NCBI RefSeq assembly: GCF_004210375.1
Contig: NC_134825.1
Coordinates: 41,224,348-41,288,347 of the forward strand
From: Tachypleus tridentatus
Lineage: Eukaryota; Arthropoda; Merostomata; Xiphosura; Limulidae
Reading direction: 5' to 3'
DNA length: 64,000 nucleotides
In this document: positions 23,080 through 35,600 of the stretch, in pieces
Position numbering within the stretch: position 1 is the first letter of the stretch
Layout of the letters: the number at the start of each line of letters is the position of its first letter
The notes under the pieces: model-generated
What the model was told of the DNA's origin: nothing
What the model saw: the letters and a program-made list of their open reading frames with translations, nothing else
Databases searched by the model: none
Translations under genes and position numbers: made by a program

Positions 23080-24240
23080 GACAAAGTCAAAAATAGATTT
23101 CAGGTTGTCTCAAAAGAACAACTGAAGGTGAATCCCATACTAAACTCAGTACAACTGAAATGTAGTTAGAGTGATTGATTAAGGAAACAGTTAGCATTTT
23201 GTTGTCTCTCTCTTGCTTTAATTACTATGGATGGTTTTTTAGGTATTGCTGCAAGATAATTAATAAGAGTGTCCTTTGAGATTTTACTCCAAGTGTCTCT
23301 GATACACTCATATGAAGCTTTTTTGGAAGTAACTTTTGATTTGTCAAGTTTTCAATCTATCAAATCCCAGATCTGCTCAATTAGGTTGAGACTGCAACTC
23401 TTTGGGGGGCAATTACATCATTTGAATGATTTTAGCAACAGCTTTCATAGCTAAGTAAATTTTTCTGCATAGGTTGTATGAGTATCTGAGGTTATTATAA
23501 TCTTGGCAGTAGAGTCCTTTACCAATAATATGCAAACCCACGGGTATACCATACTCGATCAATACTGCATTGTACTTGTGCTGGTCTATTATTCCATTTA
23601 TTTTGTAGATATTTTCTATCACCTCAGCGGAAAAATGTCCCCAGATCATCACACTGCTTCTACCATGCTTTATGGCAGGTGCCGTGCATCGAGATAAGTA
23701 TCTTTCTACTACCTTCAGCCAGACATACTACCAACACTTTGACCGAAATACTTCAAACTTGGACTCATCCATCTATAACAGCTCTTTCCAATTATTAGCA
23801 GTCCATTTTTTGTATTTTTCAGTAAATTTAAGTCTCTTGCAAATATTTGAATATCAAAGTAAAAGCTTTTTTAACTGATACACAACCAGATATTACATTA
23901 TCAGTGAGTCTTCTTGATTCTTTAGATCTGGACACCTTTCTGTCATTTAATATATGTTCATTTATATCACTTTGACATCAGTGGCAGCCTTTCCTTTGTA
24001 CTGAAGGCAGAATGAACAAAGATACCTGACATCAGTATCATTGAGTTTAATTGTTCTGCCTCTATGTTCAAATTTTCCTGTCTTGGCCTCAAGGGTGTGT
24101 TTGACAGTGTTTTGGGAACAATTGAAGTCTGCAGAATTTGGAGAGTCCAAAGAGAATCACATAAAGGTCTTATGCAAATTCTCTGATCTGTGCTTTTGTG
24201 ACTGTGGTATGACAACAAAACTTAATATATACTGTTAAAC
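23080..24240 (-). mobile_element. Tc1-type transposon, dead copy
   Basis: Minus-strand pieces of a Tc1 transposase in order: VKHTLEAKTGKFEHRGR near 24,090 (N-terminal DNA-binding part), YLVVYQLKKLLL near 23,890, WKELLLMDESKFEVFRSK near 23,770 (first catalytic Asp), RSSVMIWGHFSAEVIENIY near 23,640, and YNAVLIEYGIPVGLHIIGK near 23,540, then CQDYNN (QD of the second site). The expected PPQSPDLNPIE block is degenerate. Stops and shifts are present. TIRs were not confidently placed, so the ends are coding limits. Confidence 0.85.
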
Positions 24241-24758
24241 CCTGTTTTTCATTCCTGAAGTCTAGACTAATTTACTTATTCTATCTGATACTGTTGCTGT
24301 TGACTTCTCTTTTAGTTTGTGATTTTCAACATTCTACAAACTTTCTGTGGATGTAGAAAGCACATTTTATCATTATGTACATTAGTATTTTGGAGATTTA
24401 AAGTTGCTTATTCAAGAATGCTGGACATTTGAGATGATCTTATTCAAATTAGGTATAATTAAACTATAACATCATTCCTGAAGTTTAGGACTTATCCACA
24501 TTATAACAAATACATCAAATAAGTAAGTAAATTTGCAACTAATTATCCTTTTTTCTTTTATATGGAAAATAATATTTTACACAATTTATAACATTTTTAT
24601 TTGGATGCAATATTAAGTATACAAAAGTAATGTTTAAACACCAAAAACTAATAATGTGTGGAATACCTAATAGCCTATAAGTTACACTGCTAACTGATTT
24701 ACCTTTTTGCTTTTCAAATGAAATTAATATACTCATGCTATTGCTACTTAGTAGCACT
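24241..24758. other. AT-rich stretch, possibly Tc1 flank
   Basis: No exon seen. Part of it may be the untranslated end of the Tc1 copy. Confidence 0.35.
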
Positions 24759-24855
24759 ATGTGGCTCCCCAATAGTATGTCTGCAGACTTATACCACTAG
24801 AAACCTAGTTTTGATACAGTGGTGGGCAGAGCACAGTTAGTACTACATGCCATAA
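24759..24855 (+). mobile_element. tRNA-derived SINE, family 3 fragment
   Basis: TATGTCTGCAGACTTATACC, then GAAACCTAGTTTTGATACAG and GGTGGGCAGAGCACAGTTAG follow the family-3 order. It is diverged, with the tail truncated. Confidence 0.65.
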
Positions 24856-26110
24856 GAGTACATTCTGACTGCATAAAAGAAAACGTGTTATATTATTACG
24901 TTTTTACTGTGTAATGCCAAAATGTTATGAAGTTATGTTATTACTGAGCATATGCTACACATTATTTGGATATTATCAAACTACCATATCACCATGTGGT
25001 GTTTATGCTGAGAAGCTTCTGGAAATATTTTTTTATTGATGTGTGAACTGTTGGTGGGGGATATCTTCCCAAATCTAGGAACATGAATATGATACATTAC
25101 TGTATGATCCATCTGAGGTCTTAAAAAGTACTGAGGTGTGTATATAGCTTCTGAGCCTTCTGCACCCAGTGGCATTCAGGTGTCCACCTTGAACAATGTT
25201 GAAATTAGGATCTGAGATCATATTTGAACAGATCTTATTGAGTCCATTTTAAAAAACATATATATGAAAGATATGACAAATTAACAAAATTTTCTAGAGG
25301 AGTACTTTTTTATGAGGGAGAATCTCAAATAGCATTACAGACAAGTTATTATACATGTAATGTCTTTTTTTTGCTTTATGTTATTAACTTTACATAATAC
25401 CTGCTACTCTATGGATCTCATTAGAACCATTGAATTTTCAGATGGTAACATAAATGGTGCAGGATGGGAACTATATTTATAATGAAGGTTGGGTTCAGTA
25501 TAGTAACACCCTAATACTTTGTTATTTATCTCAAAACATTGTATTGAAAGCTTAAATGCTAAATTCAAGGACAGTTTTGCTGTCTTCCCTGTTGGTGTAA
25601 TGTTTTTTTTCTTTATAATTTATTATCATTTTTTTGGTTTCATTTTATTTAGTTAGTTTTTGTGAACATCCAGCTTTCCACATTTGCTCAATTTCTGTCT
25701 TAATCATGTGAGGCTGACAATATGGAGGTAAAACTAGTTAGATGCTGTACCCTCCAATGTCATTTTTATCTTACTTCCCTCAGTACCTCTGAACACCAGG
25801 GTAAATTACATGATAACACCTTATGATTTGTGCCAGGTACTGGTTGTTTGTGTTGTTGTGGCTGTGATTGTTCCTCTCTCATAAAGTGGCCTTCAATTAT
25901 ATTCCATGTAATATTTGGATAAGCTACGTTAGATTTGTGCTGTCCTTTCTTTGGATGTTCTATGCAAGTACAGTTTCCTTTCTCTATTCTCATACAGGAT
26001 GTAACAATTAGAAACAATGTTCTCACCCTCCTCTGACTCATTGTTTTCATCTGCAGTCTCCTGGTCAAGCCAGTGAACTAAGGGTTTGTCTGAGATGTGT
26101 GGACACAGCT
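24856..26110. other. AT-rich region with an unidentified minus-strand open frame
   Basis: Minus-strand frames at 25,766-26,159 include an acidic stretch (ENNESEEGEN) and a basic segment that could be transposon-derived. I do not recognise a family. Otherwise nothing is seen. Confidence 0.3.
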
Positions 26111-26115
26111 GATAA

Positions 26116-27658
26116 ATGTGTTCTATGCACATTGCACTGGATCTGTGTAGCTCATACATTACAGGGCTAACTTTGTCAGAGTATTGTACATTCCAATATA
26201 GCTACATTGATATTGTTTTCATGCTTCTGGCATGTACTACAGTCATTCTTAGTCTTTACATTGGGACATCAGTTCTTTTATTCTATGATCTTAACGCAAG
26301 TTAATTTTCCTGCAACATTTATATTCAGTGTGCTATTATCTCTTTATCATCCTACATGTTTCTCTTTTATCTGAATCATTCTTTCCTCCTCAAAACAACA
26401 GTAGCTTGTGTGGATAACTCATTGATCTATCTTCCTTCCATTAGTAATCTTTATCATATGTCTGATCCAGACAGACTACTTTCTCTATGTGATCTTAAAT
26501 GTTTCGTTGCTCACACAACTGTCATCTGTAGTGCTTGTTCCCCTCTCTTTATACCTTGGCAACTATTCTGTTTGTGATATTTCTCTTTTCAGCTTTGCCA
26601 GTGGGGACGGCTTTTGATTCAGTTGGTTTATTCGTCTCTTTTGTTGTCGTCCTGTATTTTTTTGTTTCATATTTATTCTCATCATATTTGATGTCTTACC
26701 TTTTCTCTTGTATTTCATCTTTATCATTCTCTGGAAGAACTTCTTCAACTGCACCAGTTGACTACTTCTAACACATTTGTCTCTCGCTGTTTGTATAGTA
26801 TCACCATTTCATCCTCATTGGGCTGTCTTCTTTGATGTGTAGCCACTCTTCAAATTTCCATGTGACTTTGGCTAGGTTAGTTATTTTTTATTATTATTAA
26901 ATATTTCAGGGGCCTTGTTTACATTTTGACGTTTTGCTCCTCACCCTATGACTGTATGGATGTTAGTTCCCAGTAACATGGATTTTGGATGTAGTTGGCT
27001 TGCTGAGTTTAGCCTGTTGTGCATTATTCACTGTACTTCTGGAAGCAGTTCCATTGTTTTTTTCACACACCACTTGGACACTGTTTTCCATCCACATGTA
27101 CCAATTTTCTTCAATGGACAAAGAGTTCAATTGTAGTACAGTCCTTCACATCAGTTCTTTGCATCTTATTCTCTTGTTTCCAGATGTTTTCCTTCTATGG
27201 TTTCAAAGGATTCTTCCTTTATTTCGTCACTCTGGTTCTTTTGCCTATGGAATATGAATTTTAGGTATTTATGTGAACATATGTGTAATATTATAATTTA
27301 TCAATACTAAAATTGTATTTTCGATAGGTATTTAACTCCTTTCACACATCTCACTTTCTTGTTTAAAGCAGAATATTCCAATTTGTGGCAAAACTCGTTC
27401 TGATATTCTGGTAAAATTCAAAAGAGGAAATAACATGGGTAACCCTGAATATGTGGCAGTTTCACTGGTTGAGGGTTGTCTTGATAATTCGCATGAGATA
27501 CACATTAGAGTAAGTCATTTCTGATGGAGGGGCAGCAGAAGGCTTGTGGCATGTGTATAAGAATGTTGTTTTGCATATAGAGGGCAGTAATGCATGTGAA
27601 TAGCTATTTATATAAGAAAAGGTAAGTAGTCCATGGAAATGCATTTTCAGTAGAGAAA
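26116..27658 (+). mobile_element. DIRS-like retroelement fossil, 3' part (copy A)
   Basis: A broken remnant of a tyrosine-recombinase retrotransposon. Parts seen: recombinase-like coding remnant about 26,350-26,830, then a terminal region to 27,658 whose end (an ATTTTCAGT-type motif) is shared with copies B (to 47,942) and C (to 63,015). An inverted form of that motif lies about 330 bases inward, near 27,306. Many breaks, old; the 5' part is absent. Confidence 0.65.
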
Positions 27659-28700
27659 GTAATGGGGTTTATAACATTATTACACTATATGTGATGTAGA
27701 GGGGGAAATGTATGTGCTGCTTAACATATTCCTGATGTATTGAAAATGTGATTTAAATCATAAAATATAGAAATGTTCAATATAAGTAACACCTTGCCAT
27801 TTTCTGACCTACCAAGGAATTAAACAAATGCAGAATAACAAGTGGACAGTTTGATTCATCTCCCACAAATACAGCTATTACATTTTACTTGAACAAATGT
27901 TTGTGTTCAAAAATAACTAAGTCTCAGCAAAAATAGTTACATAGTTGATAAAGTTAAAATTTGAAACTGAATAACTGCACATTTTGATTAAAAGAGAGCA
28001 TTTAGTAACTTCTGTAAAATAAAATAACAGTGTATAAAGACATCATTGCTTTGTGAAATTGTAAAGCATATTTGGTCATACACAAATTTACAAGATTTAT
28101 AGAGCAGAATAATCAATAGTGTCATTGATATTCTTATACTTAAAAACATACATTTACTTCAGTGGATTAATTCACTCACGAATGATTTGCTAAAAAGATT
28201 CTAAAATTGTCACGTTACTAGTACATCTCGATTGTAACACCAGAATCACTTCCAAAAAAGTTATTAATGTTATTTTAAAAGTGGTGCTTACGTGTGTCAA
28301 TTTCACTTATTGTTTATTTTTTATTGATACTCTATGGTAGTATTCATATAATGTAAGACATTTTGTTATGTATGATATTGTATTTCCTGTATGATAAGAT
28401 ATGCATAGAGTTTTATTATTGTACAAATATTTTAAACATGTGATTTTCCATTGTTCATTTGTTTTTAAAGCATAATTTTATCACTGGAATCTGGTAATAT
28501 CTTTACATTCGAGTACATTACAGATTCTGATGATATTTCTTTAATTGTTTTAGTGGTTCAGCAGGTGCATATAAAGCAATAGATAGAGGAACTTAGTTGT
28601 AAGTTTCTGTTACGATGCTTTATCTGACTGAGCAACCTAATAAAGAATGTTCAATTACTGTTCACATTTTCCCTATTAAATGCTAAAAATTTTAATTTTA
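27659..28700. other. AT-rich stretch without recognised features
   Basis: No exon or repeat supported. Confidence 0.4.
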
Positions 28701-28824
28701 TTTTCCCTTTTCTTATTTTTCATCTTTCGAACTTTTACTCAAATTAGTGGTTGAGTCTTACAACACAAAATGTATATTTTTTTTTTTATGTTCATTGACC
28801 TTAAGATTTTGGCCAGCAGTGTAT
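28700..28824. mobile_element. Terminal fragment of a Tc1-type element
   Basis: TTCATTGACCTTAAGATTTT followed by GGCCAGCAGTGTA is, in reverse complement, a TIR-like end that I recall from Tc1-type elements. No opposite end was found within 1 kb, so this is a solo end or a very decayed copy. Confidence 0.5.
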
Positions 28825-29137
28825 TAGTTAATTCTCCTGTAATTTTAATTTAACATTCTGTAGAGTGTACATTAAGGTAATACTTATTATATGTGGTAGG
28901 ACAATTTTGAATAACACTATGGGTTTAAGAATAGTTTCACATATCACTCTTACAGGTTTGCTTTTTTAAAATTTTGGTTATACATTATACACGATAATGT
29001 TGAAGTGAGAGCCTGTGTTTGTAGCCACAATTGCTTTTTACACACTGATTTTCATTTCATTTTATATGTTACCATAAGTTTTCAAGCCACAAACAAAACA
29101 CATTCAAATTGAGCTAAGTACACTGCATATTTTTTTT

Positions 29138-29350
29138 AAAAAAAGATCCTAGGGTACAAGCTACAATGTGGGATTAAAAAATGTATCCTAGGTTTTGGAG
29201 GTGACTGATGAAATAGGACCCATATTTCAATGGGGAGACACTGTTTTTCAACCTTCACCTCCAATATGCTAGTCTTACATGAGAAATTTAGAAATCAGGA
29301 TAGTGAGATGTGGGTGCTCAAGCCCACAACATCCCACATCTATATCACTA
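29138..29350 (+). repeat. Interspersed repeat X, copy 1
   Basis: Contains TTTTGGAGGTGACTGATGAA and GATGTGGGTGCTCAAGCCCA followed by CAACATCCCACATCTATATC. The first part matches the reverse complement of 40,326-40,590; the second part matches 51,780-51,885. It is non-coding and of unknown family. Confidence 0.75.
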
Positions 29351-30022
29351 CATATATATATATGACTTTAAAATAACTTAAATACTGTGCTCCTACCAAT
29401 AACTTCTCTCACCAGAACAAGATTTAGCTATAACACTGTATTTTTACAACATTACTTTATTCGTCTTTTATGCATGTTTTGGTTCACATTTTTTTATTTG
29501 TGGTTTGGTTGTTGAAATTATTTGATAGAAAAAGTGAAAAAGTTGAGTTTGTTAAATTATTAGCAGCTTACATGATATACTTAAATGCATCATTATTTGG
29601 AAGACTTCAAATATTGTTTAGTGTGTTACAAGCAAATTACAAAACCAATGCAATTCTTATAAATGTTTGGGATCATATCACAGCTTTAGTCTTATATTAA
29701 AGATTGTACTTCTTATCATTTAAAAAATATTGAGGTAGAAAAATGAGCATGAGGAATTGAAGAAAAACAAAGAAGTAAAAACTATTCTTTATGAATTCAC
29801 TCTTTCTTAACACTCTTGAAATAGATAAGTGTTTCTCAATCTTCTGTCATTCATGTACCACCTTCCTGATTTTTTATATATCTGAGTGCCACCTGTAATA
29901 TTATTTAAGTTTCACTTCATATTTTTTTCAAAACAAATTCACTTTTTGATTTAAATAAATTTATTTGAAAAGGAAATTTCATAACACAAGGATAAAAGGA
30001 AAAGCAGTATCACTTACCATAA
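29351..30022. other. AT-rich stretch without recognised features
   Basis: Nothing supported between repeat X and the Tigger element. Confidence 0.35.
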
Positions 30023-30024
30023 TA

Positions 30025-31535
30025 CAGTAAAATATGTAAAAGGCAGAATTGCACGGGATCGAACAAAACTTCTGGCTTAAGCAGTTTTTCCAGCTTATAC
30101 AGTGAGCATGTATTTCCTTAATTATATATAATTTTTTAGCAGAACATTATGCTTGCTTGACTCAAGGGAAGTGAGACATTTGTGGATAAACTTATTATAC
30201 TGTTTTTGCTATATTTATCAGAATAAGAACAAAAATAGACATTCAAAATATACATAAATACACAAAACCTTAACTTCATTTGAAGAAAGTGTCCAATTTC
30301 AAGTGTTTGTTGTTTTTTAATGGGCTTTTTCATGCGGTTAAAAGAGAACACCAATTCTATGGCCTTTTCATGAAGTTCATTTTCCCCCTTAATTTTTGCA
30401 TGCAATTTGATAGTGTTAATATAACTTATCACTTGCGATGAAGTAGGAATATCTATTTCCTACTATCTTTTCCATTTTGTTCATCTTCTGAATCTCTCGC
30501 ACTGTTACCATCTTGCGATTCTATTGCAGATTTTAAATCAATTTCATCAGTTTCTGTTAAAACATTCTTATTCACAAAACTTTCCACATTTACAGAATCA
30601 TCTGCTTTAATTTTCTTGATCAAAGTTTGGATTTCACCAGAATCATCATAACAAATAACTTCTCAAGAATAAATCCACAGTTTCGAAAGCACTTTATTAC
30701 ACATTCATTTTTTATGCATTTGATTGAATGACTTAAAAATGCAATTGCATCTAACACATCAATTTTCATGGTCATTTCAGATGCTCTCTTACAGTTGACC
30801 ATGTTTGCAATAATATGGATCAATATTCTGTGTTTCAATTTTATAAACTGTATAATTCCATTATCTTGTGGTTGTGGAACTGATGTTGTACATGGAGACA
30901 GAAAGATTAAACAAACGTTTGAAAGTTGGACTTTTGGGTGACAAGTTGCATTATCTAGGAAAAGTAGAATATTCCTTTTTCTTGTTCCATTCTTTTGTTT
31001 CATTTGTTCAAAAATTCCTCAAATATAGCACTTGTCATCCATGCTTTATTATTCGCTCTTCATTTCACAGGAAGTTGATTCTTCCTTAAATGTTTGAAAC
31101 AGTGCAGATTTTCACTTTTACCTGTTACCCATGGGTTCGCTAGTTTTCCATCAGCAAATGCAACCAAAAGTACAGTTAATCATTTATTCGAATGATGACC
31201 TTCGGAAAAATGACGGCAGAAAAATTAACAGAATATATTTAACCAATACTTGCTGCAACAAAATGTCTGAGAATTTATTAGTATTTAAACACATTATTAA
31301 TTACATAAGAATTTATAAATATTTAAAGAAATTATTAATCAAAAACATTTTTTCTGCCTTACTCAGGTTCTAATTCTACCTGTTGGTAGATGAGGTTGGT
31401 AAAAGATAATTTTCTGTCAGCGTTATGCAGGTTCCACCATCTAGAGGTCATTTTATAAGAGAAATCTTAAGATAATGCAACAAAATTTTTATATTTTTGG
31501 CTTGGATAGATTTCTGGTTTTAGCAGGTTTTAGTG
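30025..31535 (-). mobile_element. Tigger (pogo-type) transposon, dead copy with TIRs
   Basis: The minus strand reads a pogo/Tigger transposase: AWMTSAIFEEFLNK near 31,020, RKRNILLFLDNATCHPKVQL near 30,950 (LDNA with the second catalytic Asp), IFLSPCTTSVPQPQDNGIIQ near 30,890 (third Asp in the QPQD motif), then DVLDAIAFLSHSIK and CFRNCGFILE. The C-terminal segment SYINTIKLHAKIKGENELHE lies near 30,410. Degenerate ends CAGTAAAATATG at the left and CACTAAAACCTG (reverse complement) at the right are flanked by TA (30,023-30,024 and 31,536-31,537). Size about 1.5 kb. Frames are broken in several places and the N-terminal half is missing. It is a different subfamily from the Tigger at 7-8.5 kb. Confidence 0.83.
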
Positions 31536-31679
31536 TATTTCTTTTAAAACATTATTTTCCTCATCTCAAAATGACATTAATATAACAAAGTGAAAATAAC
31601 TTCACAATTCATGCTATAACTAATAATAAATATAATCGGTTTAAAAATGAATTTCCAAAAATGTGTTTCTCAATGAGAA

Positions 31680-32640
31680 GAATGAAACTGTTTAGAACGA
31701 GACAGCAGTGAAGAAATATTTGGTTTGATGTAGCTTGGTTTAAGATGAAGATGAGGTTCTACATTAAAAATAAGATTCCTTTTTAAGTTTTGACATTAAC
31801 CATCACAGGTAATCCCAACTTACATGTGTATGAAATTTAGTTGGAAAGGATGAAAGATACCTAATTGCCTTCTCTGACAAGGTTGGATACTGTGCATCAA
31901 TACCTAAGTAAAATAATGTGACTTTTGTTGAACACAAACTTTTACTTCAAGACACCATGTGAAGCATTCTCCAGAAGCTGATATGTTTTTGAAGGTGTCG
32001 AGTTATTTGGTAATGTGTGAAAAGTGATGAAAAAGTAGTTCCTCACCCACTCACAGCTATCATCACGTTTGGAAAAATACTTATGTAGATCTTTCATGAA
32101 GTCCTTCAAGTGTCGCTTGATTATGCTCAAAATATTTTCAGCAAGTGCTTCAGATGAGTTCATAGCCACGTGAATGAAAAATGGAAAAGATTCCAGTTCA
32201 CTACAACCAAAATTTGTGCCCCGTAGCTCCAGTTTTGCAATCATTGCATTAACTTTGTCTTGCATGTAGAATACCAATATAAGCTTGCCTTGGAATGATA
32301 TATTTAGGTTGTTGAAATGAGCATATATCTATTGTTTAGCTTGCATTGCTTCCCATCATCACTTTTTTGGCAACAGGTTTGACTAGTGTCTCTCCTATTA
32401 CTCCAATAACTCTGGCATTTACAGTTACATATGATACTATAAAAGAGGTTTCCACAGATTTCACATTATCATCCCCTGCCACACTGTGCTTTACTTTCTG
32501 GGAGACTAGAATGTCCTTTCCCTTTTCTTTGAAAAATTCAATAGCTTACACATGGTATTCCTTGTGGTTTGTTTCAAAATGATGCTTGAGGTCTCCATAC
32601 GTACGGCACATTCTCTTATTGCTTGTTCATCAAAATGCAA
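31680..32640 (-). pseudogene. hAT transposase remnant, GTF2IRD2/ZBED-like
   Basis: Minus-strand pieces in order: CRTYGDLKHHFETNHKEYHV near 32,600, FIVSYVTVNARVIGVIGETL near 32,430, then QDKVNAMIAKLELRGTNFG, AENILSIIKRHLKDFMKDLH and CEWVRNYFF (31,942-32,277), and finally a decayed C-terminal part near 31,850. The order KVQ-helix, HLxxLxxxFxKYF and WVRNPF matches GTF2IRD2-type hAT transposases. Stops and shifts separate the pieces. It is unlike the ZMYM1-type hAT at 8.5-10 kb. Confidence 0.75.
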
Positions 32641-32692
32641 TTAACAAATACTTTTCATCATATTTACATACACCTATGTGTTTGACGTGTGT

Positions 32693-35600
32693 GGCAATCT
32701 GTGAAAGGAAGGATAGGATCCTGGTAATTGAGGGGTCCAACCCCAACACACCACTTTGGTTTTAAATTTCTGTAGAAGTGTAGCCTTTGGGTGCCTCCTC
32801 CCCCCAGGGTCAATCGGCTGGTTCACTTAGGCTAGGGTCAGCCAAGTACCAGTGTTGGACATTCTTGATGAGTGTTACGGTGCTGGTGTTTGAGTATAGT
32901 GCTCACATTGAAACCCTGGTGTTGCTGCAAGATCCTTGTTTGGCATTGTAGTGCATCCAATAATAGGGCTCCATGGAGGGTGGGGTTAGTGGGCACTGGA
33001 ATATTTTTTCTTTATTATGGATCCTCACACTCAAAATAAAATAATAAAAAATAAATCATAAGTAAATGACTATATCTTGAAAATTCTGAACAGTAATCTT
33101 CAACTTCTTTGACACCTGTACCTCATTTTCTGATATTAAATTCTTTATCAGATAAATATTTAGGACAAATGTCTTTCTTTTTATTCAGAAGAGAATAGAG
33201 GGACATGCTGGCTCTCCTAAGCCATTCATGAAGCTATGTTCTAGGGATATCTTGATGGAAACATCCTCTCCAAAACAGAGTGAACTATTACATTTGAGGG
33301 CCATTGGGGATATACCCATTGATGTAATTCTCCATACTACTTTGAATTCATCATAAGTTGAGAGGGATTTGAAAAACGTCCCAGAGTCAGAGATCCTTGC
33401 TGGTTTTTTCACCCAAGGAGTTTCTGCAGTGAAGCATATCTCCACTTTTATATGCAAAAACGGCTCGTTTGGGCTGAGAAAACACTTTTACATAGAAGAG
33501 CAAACAACGTTTCGACCTTCTTTGGTCATCGTCAGGTTCACAAAGAAAGAGGTAACTGACCCGGAAGCCGACCACATGCCTGAAAGGGGCTGTGCAACTG
33601 TGCGTCGAAATGTAGAGGGCGGTATTAGATGTTTGAATATATAATTTTATTTATTTTATTTTATTAATATAGGTATAAAGGCGTTCCTTTATATTGGTTT
33701 ATTTTGGGTTTAAGTTGTTGTATAAGTAAGGCTTCTTTAATTTTGCGTTTGTTTATGTTTGTTTCTTTATTTAGTATTTGAGTGTTTTCTATGGTTATGT
33801 TGTGTTTATTTGACTTGCATATAAATTTCTCAACAAGTGGGTTTCTCGTCATCACTGATTATCATATCTCCACTTGCAAAGATGAAATTGTGGTGCTGAC
33901 CAGTGTCTAATTTTGATTTTTACATCACCATGTTCACCTGCCATCATTAAGGCAGGTTATCTAAATTGCAAGATGTGGTCATATATCCCAAAACCTCTCA
34001 GATGTTTCCAGCATCAGCAGTTTGGTAACTCAAAGACATCATGTCGTGGCTCCTTTATGTGTGGTTGCTGTAGTGGCAAGAACCATGATGCGTAAAAGTG
34101 CAAAATGGACCCTCATTGTGCTAATTGTAATGGCTCTCACTCCTTTTACTTTCGTTCTTGCCCTAGGTGGGTGAAGGAAAACGAGGTACAGCATTTGGAA
34201 ATGGTTCACAACATTTCTTGCCCCTAGACTTGAAAGTTACTGTCCACCATTTTATCTCAGATTGAGTGCTGCTGCACTCTATTCCTCTGTTACAGTGGGA
34301 GTGCAGACAGATCTCTCTGTGTCTCTGACAGAGTCATTTTCAAACCTCATGAAGAAGCTTTTGCCCTCCGTGGTTAAGAGAGTTAACAAGTCAATACCTA
34401 TCTCTATTTCTAGTAAGATGTCAAAGCCAGAAGGAATCTAGAATTAAGTTCACAGGTAGCATCTCTTCTACCACCAGTTCCAAAGTAACATAAAACAAGA
34501 TTCAGAAGGTTAGTGGGCAGGATACTTCTGCCCCCCCCTTCCCTTTTGATCTTGCTCTCCCTAATGACCAGGAAGCTGCTGATGCCCAGAGTATCACTGA
34601 TACTCTCAGTGAAAACTTTTCTTGTTCATTTAGCACGTCTACTTCATTCCCATCTTCTTAACCATCAAGACTCAGGCAGAGTGATCACCTCTTTCCTTTT
34701 GAGCTGATTGTTTCTGAGTGTAATTGCTCCTTTACAGTGGTGGAACTCAAGCTTGCTCTTTATTGATCTGGAACTACATCAGGTGGGCCTGATGGTATTC
34801 ACTACAGAATGCTGTGCCATCTCTCTTCTACCTTTCATGGTATTCTTCTGGTTGTTTCTTATCAGATCTGGCAGGAGAATGTTTTTCCTGATGCTAGGTG
34901 CCATGTTTTTGTCCTCCCTTTTTCTAAGCCTGGGAAGGATTCCAAGATTCTTTCAAACTACTGTCCAATTGCTTTGATGAGCTGTCTCTGTAAAATCTAC
35001 ATCTTGTTTGGTTCCACGAATGAAACAACCTCCTCTCATTCACCACATATGGGTTCCAACAACAGCCCTCCATGGTGGACCACCTGATTCGACTTGTAAC
35101 ATCAATCAAGTAAGCCTTTCTCAAGTGATAGCATCTTGTTTCTGTATTTTTTACCTTGAGAAAGCTTATGATACTATGTGGAGCTATGGCATCCTGTGAG
35201 ACATCCACTCATACAGGTTGCATGGTCATTTGCCCATTTTTATTAAACATTTTTTAATGGATTGGCAATTCCAACTCCATGTGAGTTTGACAGTTTTCTG
35301 TCCTTTCCCATTGGAAGTTGGAGTCCATCAGGGCTGTTTCTTAAGTGTCTCACTTTTCATTATAAAGATTAATGTTTACAGTTGCAAGTAGTCTCTATGT
35401 CAACAACTTCCACATCTCATGCCAGTCGTTGAGCATAAGGTTTATTGAGCAGCAGCTATAGGCATCCCTCAATCTTTCACTGAAGTAGACCACAGAAAAC
35501 AGTTTTACTTTTTTCATTCTAAAACCATTTTTGCACTTTTGCCAGCAACAGGGTATTCACATTAATCCCAAGCTCCATCTTGGAGAAGTTGTACTTTTTG

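Noticed and set aside
25766-26159. Acidic minus-strand frame as a piggyBac N-terminus
   Set aside because: Only composition supports it; no catalytic region follows.
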